DNA of 64,000 bases from Pseudomonas taiwanensis DSM 21245 (GCF_000425785.1 NZ_AUEC01000014.1:62001-126000); one strand, 5' to 3'; positions 8,613 to 17,951 are shown, counted from the stretch's first letter. A program made the numbers and translations. Notes: generated by a model from the letters alone, not told the origin.

Positions 8613-9950
8613 ATGAAATCTTTAGCACTGCTGCGCTGCATCCTGCTCGTCCACGCCAGCCTGTTGGCCCCGCACCTGGGGGCGACACCGATGACCGAGG
8701 AACTGACACCCGTGGGCGCCGAACGAGGGCCTACCCGCGATGGCAGTGTCCCGGCATGGACTGGCGGTTTGCAAGCGGGTCAGGTATCGCTGTCGGTCAA
8801 CGGTACGCCACTGGATCCCTACGCCGATGAGCAGCCGCTGTACGTCATCACCGCGCAGAACTACCAGCGCTATCGTCAGCAGCTCACGGATGGACAAGTG
8901 GCCTTGATCGAGCGTTATCCCCAGTCGTTTCGCCTACCTGTCTACCCGTCGCATCGCAGTGTCGCGGTGTCGACCCAAGTGGCCGAGTGGGCGCGGCACA
9001 ACGCTACCAGCGTTCATTTGACCAACGATGGCAATGGCTTGCAGGGCTTTGCCGGAGTGCTCGCATTTCCGCAGCCGAGCAACGGCCTGCAAGTGCTATG
9101 GAATCACCTCACGCGACCGCGAAATGGCAGCTACAGCCTGGCCTCGGACAGTGTCACCCCACGGGGAGACGGACGCTTCGTCACGATGAGCATGCAACAG
9201 ACCTTCGCCCGACCCGATGTACTGGCCGAAGGTCGGACCGGTAACGTGTTGTACTACCTGAGCTACCGCCTGACCGCGCCGTCGCGCCTGGCCGGCGACG
9301 CCGTGGTGCTGCACGAAACCCTCGACCAGGTGGCGCAGCCGCGCTTGTCGTGGTTGTACAGCAGCAGCCAGCGGCGGGTTCGTCGCGCACCGGCGCTGGC
9401 CTATGACAGCATCACCCCGGGCACTGCCGGCCTGCGAACCGCCGACAGCCGGGATATGTTCAACGGCGCTCCAGACCTCTATGAATGGACTTTGGTCGGT
9501 AAGAAGACCCTGCACGTGCCCTATAACAGCTATCGCCTGGCATCGCCGCTGGTCGGTTATGCAGCACTGGTCGGCCCAGGCCATGTCACCCCGCAGTTGA
9601 CCCGTTACGAGCTGCACCGGGTCTGGGAACTGGTGGGCACCCTGAAGCCGGGGGCGAAGCATATCTATGCGAGCCGTCGCTACTACCTGGACGAGGACAG
9701 CTGGGCCATCGTCGAGGCGGACTTCTACGATCGCCAGGGAAAGCTTTGGCGTACGGCCCAGGCCCACAGCTATTACCACGTGGCGGGGCAGTCACTGGTC
9801 AACGCCATGGAGGCGATCTACGACCTACGCAGTGGCCGCTACCAGCTCTCAGGCCTGACCAACGAGCAACCCAGGCCCTTCGCCTTCAATGTACGCACCA
9901 GTGCATCTTACTTCTCACCCGGCGCACTGCGTAGCCAGGGGCTGCGCTGA
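8613..9950 (+). CDS. DUF1329 envelope protein
   Basis: 445 residues from the ATG at 8613; an upstream in-frame start at 8397 would run through the promoter and the LysR gene and is rejected. The N-terminus has a signal peptide (MKSLALLRCILLVHASLLAPHLGA). The mature part begins with the family-typical EELTPVGAERGPTRDGSVPAWTGG stretch and continues with WRRAPALAYDS-like and YYLDEDSWAIVEADFYD segments. DUF1329 proteins are periplasmic or outer-membrane-associated beta-rich proteins that usually accompany DUF1302 proteins in hydrophobic-substrate catabolic clusters of Pseudomonas. Exact function is not known. A DUF1302 gene lies at 19765 under the same promoter signature. Confidence 0.87.
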   Translation: MKSLALLRCILLVHASLLAPHLGATPMTEELTPVGAERGPTRDGSVPAWTGGLQAGQVSLSVNGTPLDPYADEQPLYVITAQNYQRYRQQLTDGQVALIERYPQSFRLPVYPSHRSVAVSTQVAEWARHNATSVHLTNDGNGLQGFAGVLAFPQPSNGLQVLWNHLTRPRNGSYSLASDSVTPRGDGRFVTMSMQQTFARPDVLAEGRTGNVLYYLSYRLTAPSRLAGDAVVLHETLDQVAQPRLSWLYSSSQRRVRRAPALAYDSITPGTAGLRTADSRDMFNGAPDLYEWTLVGKKTLHVPYNSYRLASPLVGYAALVGPGHVTPQLTRYELHRVWELVGTLKPGAKHIYASRRYYLDEDSWAIVEADFYDRQGKLWRTAQAHSYYHVAGQSLVNAMEAIYDLRSGRYQLSGLTNEQPRPFAFNVRTSASYFSPGALRSQGLR

Positions 9951-9963
9951 AAAAGGACCCTAG

Positions 9964-10350
9964 ATGAATCCTGATCATCGTCACCGTACGTGGGAACGCT
10001 GGTTGCTGGGGCAGGGCAAGCCTCCCGACCCGCGCTTTACCCTGGCCAATGAGCGCACCTTTCTTGCGTGGATCCGCACAGCCCTGGCGTTGCTCGGCGG
10101 GGCCATTGCCATCGAGACATTCGCTGCTCACGCCTGGCCCCAGCCGGGTCGGGTGGCGATGGAAATGGCACTGCTGGCAGCCAGCTTGCTGGTAAGCCTG
10201 GGCGCTGGCTGGCGCTGGTTAACGGTGGAACGCGCACTGCGTTGCGAAGCGCCATTGCCGTTACCTCGGCTGGTACCGCTGCTAAGCATCGCATGCGCGC
10301 TGGCCAGCATTGCGCTGGTAGAGGCGTTGTGGGGGCGTTGGCATGGTTGA
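9964..10350 (+). CDS. DUF202 (YidH-like) inner-membrane protein
   Basis: 128 residues. The family signature FTLANERTFLAWIRTALALLGGAIAI starts near residue 25, followed by three hydrophobic segments (about 37-55, 66-82 and 100-120). YidH/DUF202 proteins are small membrane proteins of unknown role. The gene begins 13 bases after the DUF1329 stop and overlaps the next gene by 8 bases, so the three are probably cotranscribed. Confidence 0.85.
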   Translation: MNPDHRHRTWERWLLGQGKPPDPRFTLANERTFLAWIRTALALLGGAIAIETFAAHAWPQPGRVAMEMALLAASLLVSLGAGWRWLTVERALRCEAPLPLPRLVPLLSIACALASIALVEALWGRWHG

Positions 10351-10642
10351 TTGCAGTGTCGACCGGGGACTGCAGGCAGAACGCACGGTGCTGGCCTGGC
10401 GGCGTACCCAAGTCTCATTGCTGCTAGTGGCATGCCTGGCCTGGCGCGGCGAAATGCTCGCCATTGCGGGCATGGGCGTGCTGCTGGCGTTGCTGGGGCG
10501 GGTGCGGGAGCGGGGGATCTACCGCCGAGGACTGGGCATGTTGTGCAGCGAGCAAGGACGCGCAGGCGCCTGCATCGTGCCGCTCTGTGCCATAGGGGTG
10601 GCGCTGCTGGTGCTGTGTGTGTGGTTGCGCCGCTCAATCTAG
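10343..10642 (+). CDS. Second DUF202-type small membrane protein
   Basis: 99 residues. It repeats the DUF202 opening (LQAERTVLAWRRTQVSLLLVA) and has three hydrophobic segments. The start ATG overlaps the end of the preceding DUF202 gene by 8 bases, giving translational coupling. Two adjacent DUF202 proteins, one about 128 and one about 100 residues, are a recurring pairing (YidH/YidG-like) and may form a hetero-oligomer, by inference. Function unknown. Confidence 0.8.
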   Translation: MVDCSVDRGLQAERTVLAWRRTQVSLLLVACLAWRGEMLAIAGMGVLLALLGRVRERGIYRRGLGMLCSEQGRAGACIVPLCAIGVALLVLCVWLRRSI

Positions 10643-10650
10643 AGCGGCGC
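10627..10650. terminator. Bidirectional terminator hairpin
   Basis: A perfect 9-base stem, GCGCCGCTC (10627-10635) with GAGCGGCGC (10642-10650), loop AATCTA. It spans the stop codon of the second DUF202 gene and lies just past the end of the convergent alkyl sulfatase gene. It lacks a strong U-tract. Confidence 0.5.
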
Positions 10651-10661
10651 TGTCGAGTCAA

Positions 10662-12620
10662 TCAGGGCGTGACGATGTTGAAGCGCCCATCTGGTTCGTC
10701 CAACTGCGCCATGAAGCGCATGAATTTCTCCCGCTCGCCGCTGATGACGATGCCACCTGACTTGGTTTCCTTGAGGAAACCGGTCTGCTTGAGTGCGATG
10801 AGGTCCAAGGTGGCCTTGCTCATCGACACTTGCACATCCGCCTTGGCGTGTTGCGTATGGTCGCGGTGGGTAAGCACGCCATTGCGCAGGGTCAGGGCAT
10901 AGGACTCGTTCAGGTCGGTGAAGCGCCAGTTGATGGTCAGGTCCTGCGCGGCAGCTTTGGCTGCATCGACACGCACGCCCAGGTAGTCGAAGAACAGCGA
11001 TGGGGTCAGGGCTCGCACCAGGTCATCGGCGCTACCGCCCCTGCTGGCGGTGGTTGCCACACCGTTACGCAGTTCCTGCGCGCCGGTCAGGTAGGCGTTG
11101 CGCCAGGTGGCGTTTTCGCTTTGATAGCCCAGTTGCTCCAGTGCGTCGGCTTGCAGCTCGCGCGCGGCGCGATGGTCCGGCTGGGCAAAAATCAGGTGGC
11201 GGGTAAGCTCTGCTACCCAGCGGTAGTCGCCGTTGTCATACGCTTGCTTGGCCAAGGTCAGCACTCGCTCGGCACCGCCGAGGGCCTTGACGTAATGTTC
11301 GCCAGTCTCGCGTGGCGGCAGCGGGTTCAGCGTCGCCGGGTTGCCATCGTAGAAGCCCATGTAGCGCTGGTAAACCGCACGCACGTTATGGCTGAGCGAG
11401 CCGTAATAGTCGCGGCTGTACCATTTGCTGGCCAGCCGAGGCGGCAGCGAGGTCAGTTCGGCGGCGATCTCGGTGGGGCCAAGGCCCCGGTTGATCAGGC
11501 GCAGGGTCTGGCTGTCGATGAAGGCATACATGTCGCGCTGGTCGGCCAGGTACTCGCGGATCGCCTCACCACCCCAGGTCGGCCAGTGGTGCTGGGCGAA
11601 GACCACTTCGGCCTGGTTGCCGTAGCGCAACAGCGATTGATCCAGGTAGTACGCCCAGACCTTGGCATCGCGCACCTGGGCGCCGCGCAAGGTCAGCACG
11701 TTGTGCTGCACGTGGGAGGCGTTTTCGGCCATGCACAGGGCTTTGAACGTGGGGAACCACAGGTTCATTTCGGCAGGTGCCTCGGTGCCGGGCGTGAGCT
11801 GGAACTCAATATCGACACCATCGATGCGCAGCGTCTCGATGGGTTTTTCGATCAGCCGCGTGGGGGCGATCAGGCTGACCGTGGCATTGGCCGGTACACC
11901 CTTGCCAAGGCCAGCGTCCACTTGGCCGCGCGGCCCGCGTGGCAGCGGTGCGCCATACATGTACTGCGCTCGTCGCTTCATTGCAGGCCCCGCCAGCACG
12001 TTTTCGCTGATGGCATGCTCGAAGAAGCCCTGCGGGGCGATGACCTGAACCTTCCCGGCCTTGACGTCGGCCTCGTCGATCACGCCGCGCACTCCGCCGA
12101 AGTGATCGACGTGGGGATGGGTGTAGATCACCGCCACCACCGGACGCTGCGGGCGATGCCGGAAGTACATCGCCAGCCCGGCCTTGGCAGTCTCGACCGA
12201 CAGCAGCGGGTCCATGACGATCAGGCCGTGCTCGCCTTCGATCAGGGTCATGTTGGCCAGGTCAAGGCCACGTACCTGGTAGATGCCCTCGGTGACCTTG
12301 AACAAGCCTGCGATGGTATTGAGCTGGGCGATACGCCACAGGCTCGGGTTGACCGTGGCCGGTGCCTCGCCGTTGAGAAATGCATAGCGCTGCAGGTCCC
12401 AGACGGTTTTGCCATCGGCAGTGACTACGGCTTGGTCCACGGCTTCGAGCAAGCCGCGGCGAGCATCGGCGAAGTCGTTACGGTCGGCGAACGGCAGGCG
12501 TTGAAGCCATTGCTGATTACTCTGGCGGGTGAGGTCGGTAGCGTCCTTGCCGGGCGAATCGGCGTGCGCGGTAAAGGGCAGAGCGATGGCCAGCAGGTAG
12601 GGCAGAGATCGTAGGCGCAT
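10662..12620 (-). CDS. SdsA-like alkyl sulfatase (metallo-beta-lactamase fold)
   Basis: 652 residues with a signal peptide (MRLRSLPYLLAIALPFTAHA), so exported. The metal-binding motif THPHVDHFGG gives His168, His170, Asp172 and His173; later MAENASHVQHN and FAQHHWPTWGG supply the other expected ligand regions. The middle has the alpha-helical dimerisation segment (GDYRWVAELTRHLIFAQPDHRAARELQADALEQLGYQSENATWRN) and the last 120 residues form an SCP2-like domain. This is the architecture of SdsA1/Pisa1-type enzymes, which hydrolyse primary or secondary alkyl sulfates to alcohol and sulfate. Its promoter carries the shared island signature, linking it to the CoA-ligase and beta-oxidation genes. 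The exact substrate is unknown. Confidence 0.85.
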   Translation of the reverse strand: MRLRSLPYLLAIALPFTAHADSPGKDATDLTRQSNQQWLQRLPFADRNDFADARRGLLEAVDQAVVTADGKTVWDLQRYAFLNGEAPATVNPSLWRIAQLNTIAGLFKVTEGIYQVRGLDLANMTLIEGEHGLIVMDPLLSVETAKAGLAMYFRHRPQRPVVAVIYTHPHVDHFGGVRGVIDEADVKAGKVQVIAPQGFFEHAISENVLAGPAMKRRAQYMYGAPLPRGPRGQVDAGLGKGVPANATVSLIAPTRLIEKPIETLRIDGVDIEFQLTPGTEAPAEMNLWFPTFKALCMAENASHVQHNVLTLRGAQVRDAKVWAYYLDQSLLRYGNQAEVVFAQHHWPTWGGEAIREYLADQRDMYAFIDSQTLRLINRGLGPTEIAAELTSLPPRLASKWYSRDYYGSLSHNVRAVYQRYMGFYDGNPATLNPLPPRETGEHYVKALGGAERVLTLAKQAYDNGDYRWVAELTRHLIFAQPDHRAARELQADALEQLGYQSENATWRNAYLTGAQELRNGVATTASRGGSADDLVRALTPSLFFDYLGVRVDAAKAAAQDLTINWRFTDLNESYALTLRNGVLTHRDHTQHAKADVQVSMSKATLDLIALKQTGFLKETKSGGIVISGEREKFMRFMAQLDEPDGRFNIVTP

Positions 12621-12650
12621 GGGGCATTCCTTGTGGTTTTGAGGGCGACC

Positions 12651-12707
12651 ACTCTAAGGACAGAGCTTGGCGCCTAACCAATACCTCTGCTGTATGCCCT
12701 GCCATGC
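12651..12707 (-). promoter_or_regulatory. Shared island promoter, copy 3 (upstream of alkyl sulfatase)
   Basis: On the minus strand GCATGGC starts at 12707, TATT is at 12683-12680 (one base later than in the other copies), and after exactly 23 bases comes TAGAGT at 12656-12651. The same 23-base gap between TATT and the -10-like box occurs in copies 1 and 2. AAGGAATG lies between it and the ATG at 12620. It is less well conserved in the middle than copies 2 and 4. Confidence 0.42.
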
Positions 12708-12721
12708 CCGGATGCGATGGC

Positions 12722-13621
12722 TCAGCCGGCGCGTATGTCCATGATACGGGCCACCAGCCAGGCCAACGCCGGATCGTGCTGGCGGTGGGCAAGGTACACC
12801 AGCTCCAGCTGGAACGGTTCCAGGGCGAAGGGCAGGTCGAATACCTGCAGCGGCAGCAACTGGGCGAAATGGCGCGCCAGCGCGGTGGGCAATACCACAC
12901 ACAAGTCAGAACTGGCGGCAAGGTGTGCGGCTTGCAGATAGTTGGGTGTGGTGTAGACGATACGCCGGGCTAGACCCTGCTCGCCCAGCCACTGATCGAC
13001 CATGCCACGGGTCTGGCCGCCGTGCACCCAAAGATGACGCAAGCCCAGGAAAGTCTGCAGGTCGAGTGCGCCATCGACGTCGGGGTGTCCCTGGCGTACT
13101 GCCACATGCAGGGTCTCGCTGCGCCAGTGGCGTCGCTCATAGCGTGCCGGCACTTCGTCGAAGCGCCCCAGTACCAGGTCCAGTTCACCCCGGTCGAGGG
13201 CTTCGGCCGGCAGGTTGGGCGCCAGATGCACGACATCCACGCGCAGGTGGGGGGCCTGGTTGTGCAAGGTGGTCAATAACCCGGGCATGCATAGCTGTTC
13301 GGCAAAGTCGGTGAGGGCGATGCGCAGCTGCCGGTGGCTCACCGATGGCGTGAAGCTGTCTCCGCCGCCAAGGGTCTGCTCTATCTGTTGTAAGGCCGCA
13401 CGGATCGGGCCCTCCAAGGCCAGCGCGCGCGGGGTAGGCCGCATTCGTCGGCCAACCCGTACCAGCAATGGGTCATCGAGCAGGTCGCGCAAGCGGGCCA
13501 GTGCGTTGCTCACCGTGGGCTGGGTCAGGGCCAGGCGCTCGGCGGCGCGAGACACATTTTGCTCGCGCAGCAGCATGTCTAGCACGCGCAACAAGTTGAG
13601 ATCGAAGTTGCCAATATTCAT
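12722..13621 (-). CDS. LysR-family transcriptional regulator
   Basis: 299 residues from the ATG at 13621, where MNIGNFDLNLLRVLDMLLREQNVSRAAERLALTQPTVSNALARLR is the standard beginning of the NahR/NodD-type LysR subgroup. An in-frame ATG 36 bases further upstream gives an unlikely hydrophobic extension. The gene is divergent from the hydroxyacyl-CoA dehydrogenase operon (GTG at 13722), with a 100-base spacer holding AT-rich imperfect dyads such as TGAAA-A-TTTCA, so it probably controls that operon. It also lies directly upstream of the sulfatase gene on the same strand. SdsA-type sulfatases are known with LysR partners, but equivalence to SdsB is not shown. Confidence 0.88.
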   Translation of the reverse strand: MNIGNFDLNLLRVLDMLLREQNVSRAAERLALTQPTVSNALARLRDLLDDPLLVRVGRRMRPTPRALALEGPIRAALQQIEQTLGGGDSFTPSVSHRQLRIALTDFAEQLCMPGLLTTLHNQAPHLRVDVVHLAPNLPAEALDRGELDLVLGRFDEVPARYERRHWRSETLHVAVRQGHPDVDGALDLQTFLGLRHLWVHGGQTRGMVDQWLGEQGLARRIVYTTPNYLQAAHLAASSDLCVVLPTALARHFAQLLPLQVFDLPFALEPFQLELVYLAHRQHDPALAWLVARIMDIRAG

Positions 13622-13721
13622 GCGAAAAATACATGGGATGGAAAATGAAAATTTCAAAAATAGTAGGCGCCTGACTAGGGTGGGGGCAATGCCTTCACAC
13701 TGAGAATCAGGAGCGTCATGC

Positions 13722-14960
13722 GTGAATACTCCCTATAACGTTGAGCAGACGGCGGTGATTGGTGCCGGGACGATGGGTCGCGGCATTGTCATCAGCCTGG
13801 CCCGTGCAGGGCTGCCCGTGTTGTGGCTGGATAACGACCCGCGCGCCACGGAGACGGGCCTGGCGATGCTCAAGCAGACTTGGGCGCAGCAGGTTGCCAA
13901 GGGTCGCATCGACCAGGCAGAGGCCGATGCCTGCCTGGCGCGCGTGAGCCAGGTAACCACCTATGCAGACCTCGCCCAGGTCGACCTGGTGATCGAAGCG
14001 GTGTACGAGAACCTTGCCCTCAAGCAGGAGATTTTTCGCACGCTGGACGATACCCTCAAAGCTGAAGCAATCCTGGCCAGCAATACCTCGGCGCTGGACA
14101 TAGACGCGATCGCTGCCGTGACCCAGCGACCTGAGCAGGTACTGGGGCTGCATTTCTTCAGCCCGGCGCACGTGATGAAGCTGTTGGAAGTGGTACGTGG
14201 TCAGCGCACATCGCCTGCCGTGCTCGATGCGGCCCAGGCCCTGGGGCAGCGGATGGGCAAGGAAGTCGTGGTGGCTGGCAACTGTCCGGGTTTCATCGGC
14301 AACCGCATGCTTGCCACCTATGTCGCCGAGGCCCGCAAACTACTGCTGGAAGGTGCGACGCCAAGGCAGGTGGACGAGGCGCTGCAAGCCTTCGGCATGG
14401 CCATGGGGCCGTTCCGCATGTACGACGTGGTTGGCATCGACCTGGAGTGGCGTGCCCGCCAGCTGGCCGGCGTAGGAATGGAGGCCCCCCTGGCCCAGGT
14501 CGACAATGCCCTGTGTGCGCTGGGTCGCTTCGGACAGAAGACGGGTAAGGGTTACTATCGTTACGCCCCTGGAAGCCGAGAAGCCGTGCACGACCCCGAG
14601 GTCGATGCGCTGGTGCTCAAGGTTGCCCACGACCTGGGCGTGCGCCCGCGTGAGATCGGCGAAGCAGAGATCCGCGAGCGATGCCTGCTGGCACTGGTCA
14701 ATGAAGGTGCGAAGATCCTCGAGGAGTCGGTTGCCAGTTGCAGCGATGACATCGACCGCGTCTACCTGCATGGCTATGGATTCCCGGCGGATATCGGTGG
14801 GCCCATGCGCTGGGCCGACCAACAGGGACTGGGGTCGTTGCTGGGGCGCCTGGAGCGTCTGCAAGGCCTGTTCGGCGAGCACTGGCGCCCGTCTGGGTTG
14901 CTGATGCGTCTGGCGGCCGAGGGTAAGCCGTTGGCCAATGTCCGCGAGGGCCGCGCATGA
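13722..14960 (+). CDS. 3-hydroxyacyl-CoA dehydrogenase
   Basis: 412 residues from a GTG start, chosen because CAGGAG lies 8 bases upstream; the ATG at 13718 opens only a six-codon frame. The NAD-binding Rossmann motif is AVIGAGTMGRG near residue 12, then LVIEAVYENLALKQEIF and ASNTSALDI. HFFSPAHVMKLLEVV contains the catalytic His region, and NCPGFIGNRM marks the start of the C-terminal helical domain, which is present in two copies. It oxidises L-3-hydroxyacyl-CoA to 3-ketoacyl-CoA. The enzyme usually comes with an enoyl-CoA hydratase; here no hydratase domain or gene is seen in the island. It overlaps the next gene at ATGA. Confidence 0.9.
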   Translation: MNTPYNVEQTAVIGAGTMGRGIVISLARAGLPVLWLDNDPRATETGLAMLKQTWAQQVAKGRIDQAEADACLARVSQVTTYADLAQVDLVIEAVYENLALKQEIFRTLDDTLKAEAILASNTSALDIDAIAAVTQRPEQVLGLHFFSPAHVMKLLEVVRGQRTSPAVLDAAQALGQRMGKEVVVAGNCPGFIGNRMLATYVAEARKLLLEGATPRQVDEALQAFGMAMGPFRMYDVVGIDLEWRARQLAGVGMEAPLAQVDNALCALGRFGQKTGKGYYRYAPGSREAVHDPEVDALVLKVAHDLGVRPREIGEAEIRERCLLALVNEGAKILEESVASCSDDIDRVYLHGYGFPADIGGPMRWADQQGLGSLLGRLERLQGLFGEHWRPSGLLMRLAAEGKPLANVREGRA

Positions 14961-16744
14961 ACTACCTGGCCCCCCTGCGTGACATGCAGTTCGTCCTGCA
15001 CGAAGTCTTCGACGTGACGGCCCATTGCGCCCGCTTGGGCAATGAGCTGGACCGTGAAACCATCGACGGCATTCTCGATCAAGGTGCGCGCTTTGCCAGC
15101 GAGGTGGTGGCACCGCTCAATCGCCAAGGCGACGAGCAGGGCTGTCGCCTCGAACAGGGCCGTGTAATCACGCCCGATGGCTTCCGCGATGCCTACCAAC
15201 AGTACGTGGAACAGGGCTGGGGCGGTATGACCGGCTCGCTGGAATACGGCGGGCAAGGCTTGCCGCAGATGGTCTCGGCATGCTTTCACGAAATGCTGAT
15301 GAGCGCCTCGTTGTCTTTCCGGATCTATTCCGGTCTGACCGAGGGGGCAGCCTTGGCCGTGCACCGGCATGGCAGCGACGCTCTCAAGCGTGATTACCTG
15401 GGCAAGCTGGTCAGCGGTGAATGGACCGGCACCATGTGCCTGACGGAGCCCCAAGCAGGCACCGACCTGGCGTTGCTGCGCACTCGGGCCGAGCCGCACG
15501 GCGATGGCAGCTATCGCATCAGCGGCAGCAAGATTTTCATCAGCGGCGGCGATCAGGACCTGACCGACAACATCGTCCACCTGGTGTTGGCACGCCTTCC
15601 GGATGCGCCCGTCGGGGTTCGCGGCATCAGCTTGTTCCTGGTGCCGAAGTTCGTGTGCTCAGCCGAGGGTGGACTGGGCACGCGCAACGCGCTCGAATGC
15701 GGCGCGCTGGAACACAAAATGGGTATCAAGGGCGCGTCCACCTGCGTGATGAACTTCGACGGCGCCCGTGGCTGGCTGGTGGGCGAAGCCAACCAGGGCC
15801 TGGCCTGTATGTTCACCATGATGAACGACGCGCGCTTCCAGGTCGGCCTACAAGGTCTGGGCATTGCCGAGGCGGCCTTCCAGGGCGGCCTGGCGTATGC
15901 CCGTGAGCGTCTTCAGTCGCGCAGCCTCGTAGGGCCGCAGGCGCCCGAACTCAGTGCCGACCCCATCATCTGCCACCCTGACGTGCGGCGCATGCTGCTG
16001 ACCCAGAAAACCCTCAGCGAAGGATGCCGCATGTTGGCGGCTTTCGCGGCGCAGGCGCTCGACCTGGAGCATGGTGGCGAGCAGCCAGAGGACCGGGCCG
16101 CCGCCGGCCGGCAGGCGGCACTGTTGATCCCCATCGTGAAGGCATTTCTCACCGACGTCGGCCAGGAGGTCGCCAGTCTTGGCGTGCAGCTCTATGGCGG
16201 GCATGGCTACATCCGCGAATGGGGCATGGAGCAACTGATGCGCGACAGCCGAATCACCCAGCTGTACGAGGGCACCAATGGCATCCAAGCCCTGGATCTG
16301 GTTCGGCGCAAGGTATTGGCCGACGGCGGCGAGCAGCTGTGGCTGTTGATCGATCAGCTACTTGCGGCGGCGCGCCAATGCCACGCAAAAGAACTGGTGG
16401 GCATGTCCGAGGCGGTGATCCAGCGTCTACAAGAGTGGCGCAACCTGAGCGCTGAAGTGCTCGATGCCTGCCGCTGCGACCCTCAGGAGATCGGTGCAGT
16501 GTCGGTGGACTTCCTCGCCTATTCAGGCTACGTGCTGCTGGCAGCGCTGTGGCTCCGGGCAGCCGAGCGCGCAAGCGCTGCCTTGGCTGCTGGCAGCGGC
16601 GACGGCGCGTTCTACCAGGCGAAATTGCATGCGGCGGCCTTCTACTGGCGGCGGATATTGCCGCGCGCCAGTGCCCACTGCGAGGCGTTGCGTGGCGGTG
16701 CTCAGTGCCTGATGAGCCTGGATGAAGCGCATTTCGCCTTCTGA
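14957..16744 (+). CDS. Long-form acyl-CoA dehydrogenase (AcdA/DmdC-like)
   Basis: 595 residues, longer than the usual 380-400 because of an extra N-terminal segment and a C-terminal helical domain. MCLTEPQAGTDLALLRTRA is the FAD/substrate strand. LYEGTNGIQALDL holds the catalytic Glu (about residue 438) in its canonical E-G-T context, unlike the shorter enzyme at 4975. Members of this group work on short, branched or sulfur-bearing acyl-CoAs; DmdC of DMSP breakdown is one example. Its start ATG overlaps the stop of the hydroxyacyl-CoA dehydrogenase gene by 4 bases. Two different dehydrogenases in one island suggest two distinct oxidation steps. Confidence 0.9.
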   Translation: MNYLAPLRDMQFVLHEVFDVTAHCARLGNELDRETIDGILDQGARFASEVVAPLNRQGDEQGCRLEQGRVITPDGFRDAYQQYVEQGWGGMTGSLEYGGQGLPQMVSACFHEMLMSASLSFRIYSGLTEGAALAVHRHGSDALKRDYLGKLVSGEWTGTMCLTEPQAGTDLALLRTRAEPHGDGSYRISGSKIFISGGDQDLTDNIVHLVLARLPDAPVGVRGISLFLVPKFVCSAEGGLGTRNALECGALEHKMGIKGASTCVMNFDGARGWLVGEANQGLACMFTMMNDARFQVGLQGLGIAEAAFQGGLAYARERLQSRSLVGPQAPELSADPIICHPDVRRMLLTQKTLSEGCRMLAAFAAQALDLEHGGEQPEDRAAAGRQAALLIPIVKAFLTDVGQEVASLGVQLYGGHGYIREWGMEQLMRDSRITQLYEGTNGIQALDLVRRKVLADGGEQLWLLIDQLLAAARQCHAKELVGMSEAVIQRLQEWRNLSAEVLDACRCDPQEIGAVSVDFLAYSGYVLLAALWLRAAERASAALAAGSGDGAFYQAKLHAAAFYWRRILPRASAHCEALRGGAQCLMSLDEAHFAF

Positions 16745-16785
16745 CCGGTTTGCCGTTCCCCTACAAGAACAAAAGGAATTCGGAC

Positions 16786-17949
16786 ATGCAGCCATTCAGT
16801 TTTGCCACCACCCCCCACCTGTTGTGCGAAGTCGGCGCCGCGGGGCGCCTTGCCCAGTTGTGTCAGCAACGCGGCGCGCGTCGCGTGTTGATCGTGACCG
16901 ACCCGGGCATCACAAGCCTGGGCATGCTCGATGACCTGTTGCCCGGCTTCACCCAGGCGAACCTGAGCGCGGCGATTTTCAGTGAAGTCAGTGCCGACCC
17001 CAGTCATGCCTGCGTACTGGCAGCGGTCGGTCGTGCCCGCCACATCGGGGCCGAGCTGATCGTCGGCTTTGGCGGCGGCAGCTCCATGGATGTCGCCAAG
17101 CTGGTTGCGCTGCTGGCGCACCCTGACTGCGAGCAAAGCCTGGAAGCGGTCTACGGCATCAACCAAGCCAAGGGCCAGCGTCTGCCCCTGATCCAGGTCC
17201 CTACCACCGCCGGTACCGGTTCGGAGGTAACGCCCATCGCCGTGATCACCACTGGCGAGTCGGCGAAGATGGCGGTGATTTCGCCGCTGTTGCTGCCTGA
17301 CCTGGCATTGCTGGACGCTGAGCGAACGTTGGGCCTGCCACCGGCGATCACCGCCGCCACGGGTATCGACGCGATGGTCCACGCCATCGAAGCCTCTACC
17401 AGCCAGTTCAAGCGCAATCCAATGTCGAGCCTGTTGGCCCGCGAGGCCCTGGCGCTGCTGGCGCGCAACCTCGACCAGGCGGTGCACAACGGCGGCAATC
17501 TACAGGCGCGCCAGGCCATGCTGCTGGGCGCCTGCCTGGCCGGCCAGGCGTTCGCCAATGCCCCGGTGGCGGCGGTGCATGCGCTCGCTTACCCGCTAGG
17601 GGCGCGTTATCACGTACCACACGGGCTGGCCAATGCCTTGGTACTGCCTCACGTCATGCGCTACAACCGGCGCGAGGCGTTCGCCGACTACGCGGCGTTG
17701 GCTCCAGCACTGTTGGGCGAGCGATTGCTGCCGGGTGATCCGCACGAACTGTGCTGCCAGTTCATCGATGAACTGGAGAAACTTGCGCCGCGCTGCGGCC
17801 TGCCCAGCCGGCTGCGTGACGTTGGCGTACCGCGGCACAGTCTGCAGCTGCTTGCCGAGGACGCCATGCAGCAACAACGGTTGCTGGTCAACAACCCGCG
17901 CAAGGTGACCCTTGCCGACGCCCTTGCCCTTTACCAGGCGGCGTTCTGA
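16786..17949 (+). CDS. Iron-containing alcohol dehydrogenase
   Basis: 387 residues from the ATG at 16786 (AAAAGGAATTCGGAC before it); a TTG 36 bases upstream is rejected. Group III dehydrogenase: GFGGGSSMDVAKLVALL binds NAD(P), PTTAGTGSEVTPIAVIT follows, and AVHALAYPLGARYHVPHGLANALVLPHVMRYN carries metal-binding His residues. It interconverts an alcohol and an aldehyde or ketone. If the sulfatase releases an alcohol, this enzyme could be the next step, by inference. The last bases are 2 bases from the start of the thioesterase gene. Confidence 0.9.
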   Translation: MQPFSFATTPHLLCEVGAAGRLAQLCQQRGARRVLIVTDPGITSLGMLDDLLPGFTQANLSAAIFSEVSADPSHACVLAAVGRARHIGAELIVGFGGGSSMDVAKLVALLAHPDCEQSLEAVYGINQAKGQRLPLIQVPTTAGTGSEVTPIAVITTGESAKMAVISPLLLPDLALLDAERTLGLPPAITAATGIDAMVHAIEASTSQFKRNPMSSLLAREALALLARNLDQAVHNGGNLQARQAMLLGACLAGQAFANAPVAAVHALAYPLGARYHVPHGLANALVLPHVMRYNRREAFADYAALAPALLGERLLPGDPHELCCQFIDELEKLAPRCGLPSRLRDVGVPRHSLQLLAEDAMQQQRLLVNNPRKVTLADALALYQAAF

Positions 17950-17951
17950 AC

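Noticed and set aside
10830..12614. 594-residue open frame antisense to the alkyl sulfatase
   Set aside because: Shadow frame rich in Gly, Gln, Arg and Val without domain features; the minus-strand sulfatase explains the codon pattern.
12722..13621. Naming the LysR next to the sulfatase SdsB
   Set aside because: Position is suggestive, but LysR proteins are too alike by eye, and it is divergent from the beta-oxidation operon rather than from the sulfatase.
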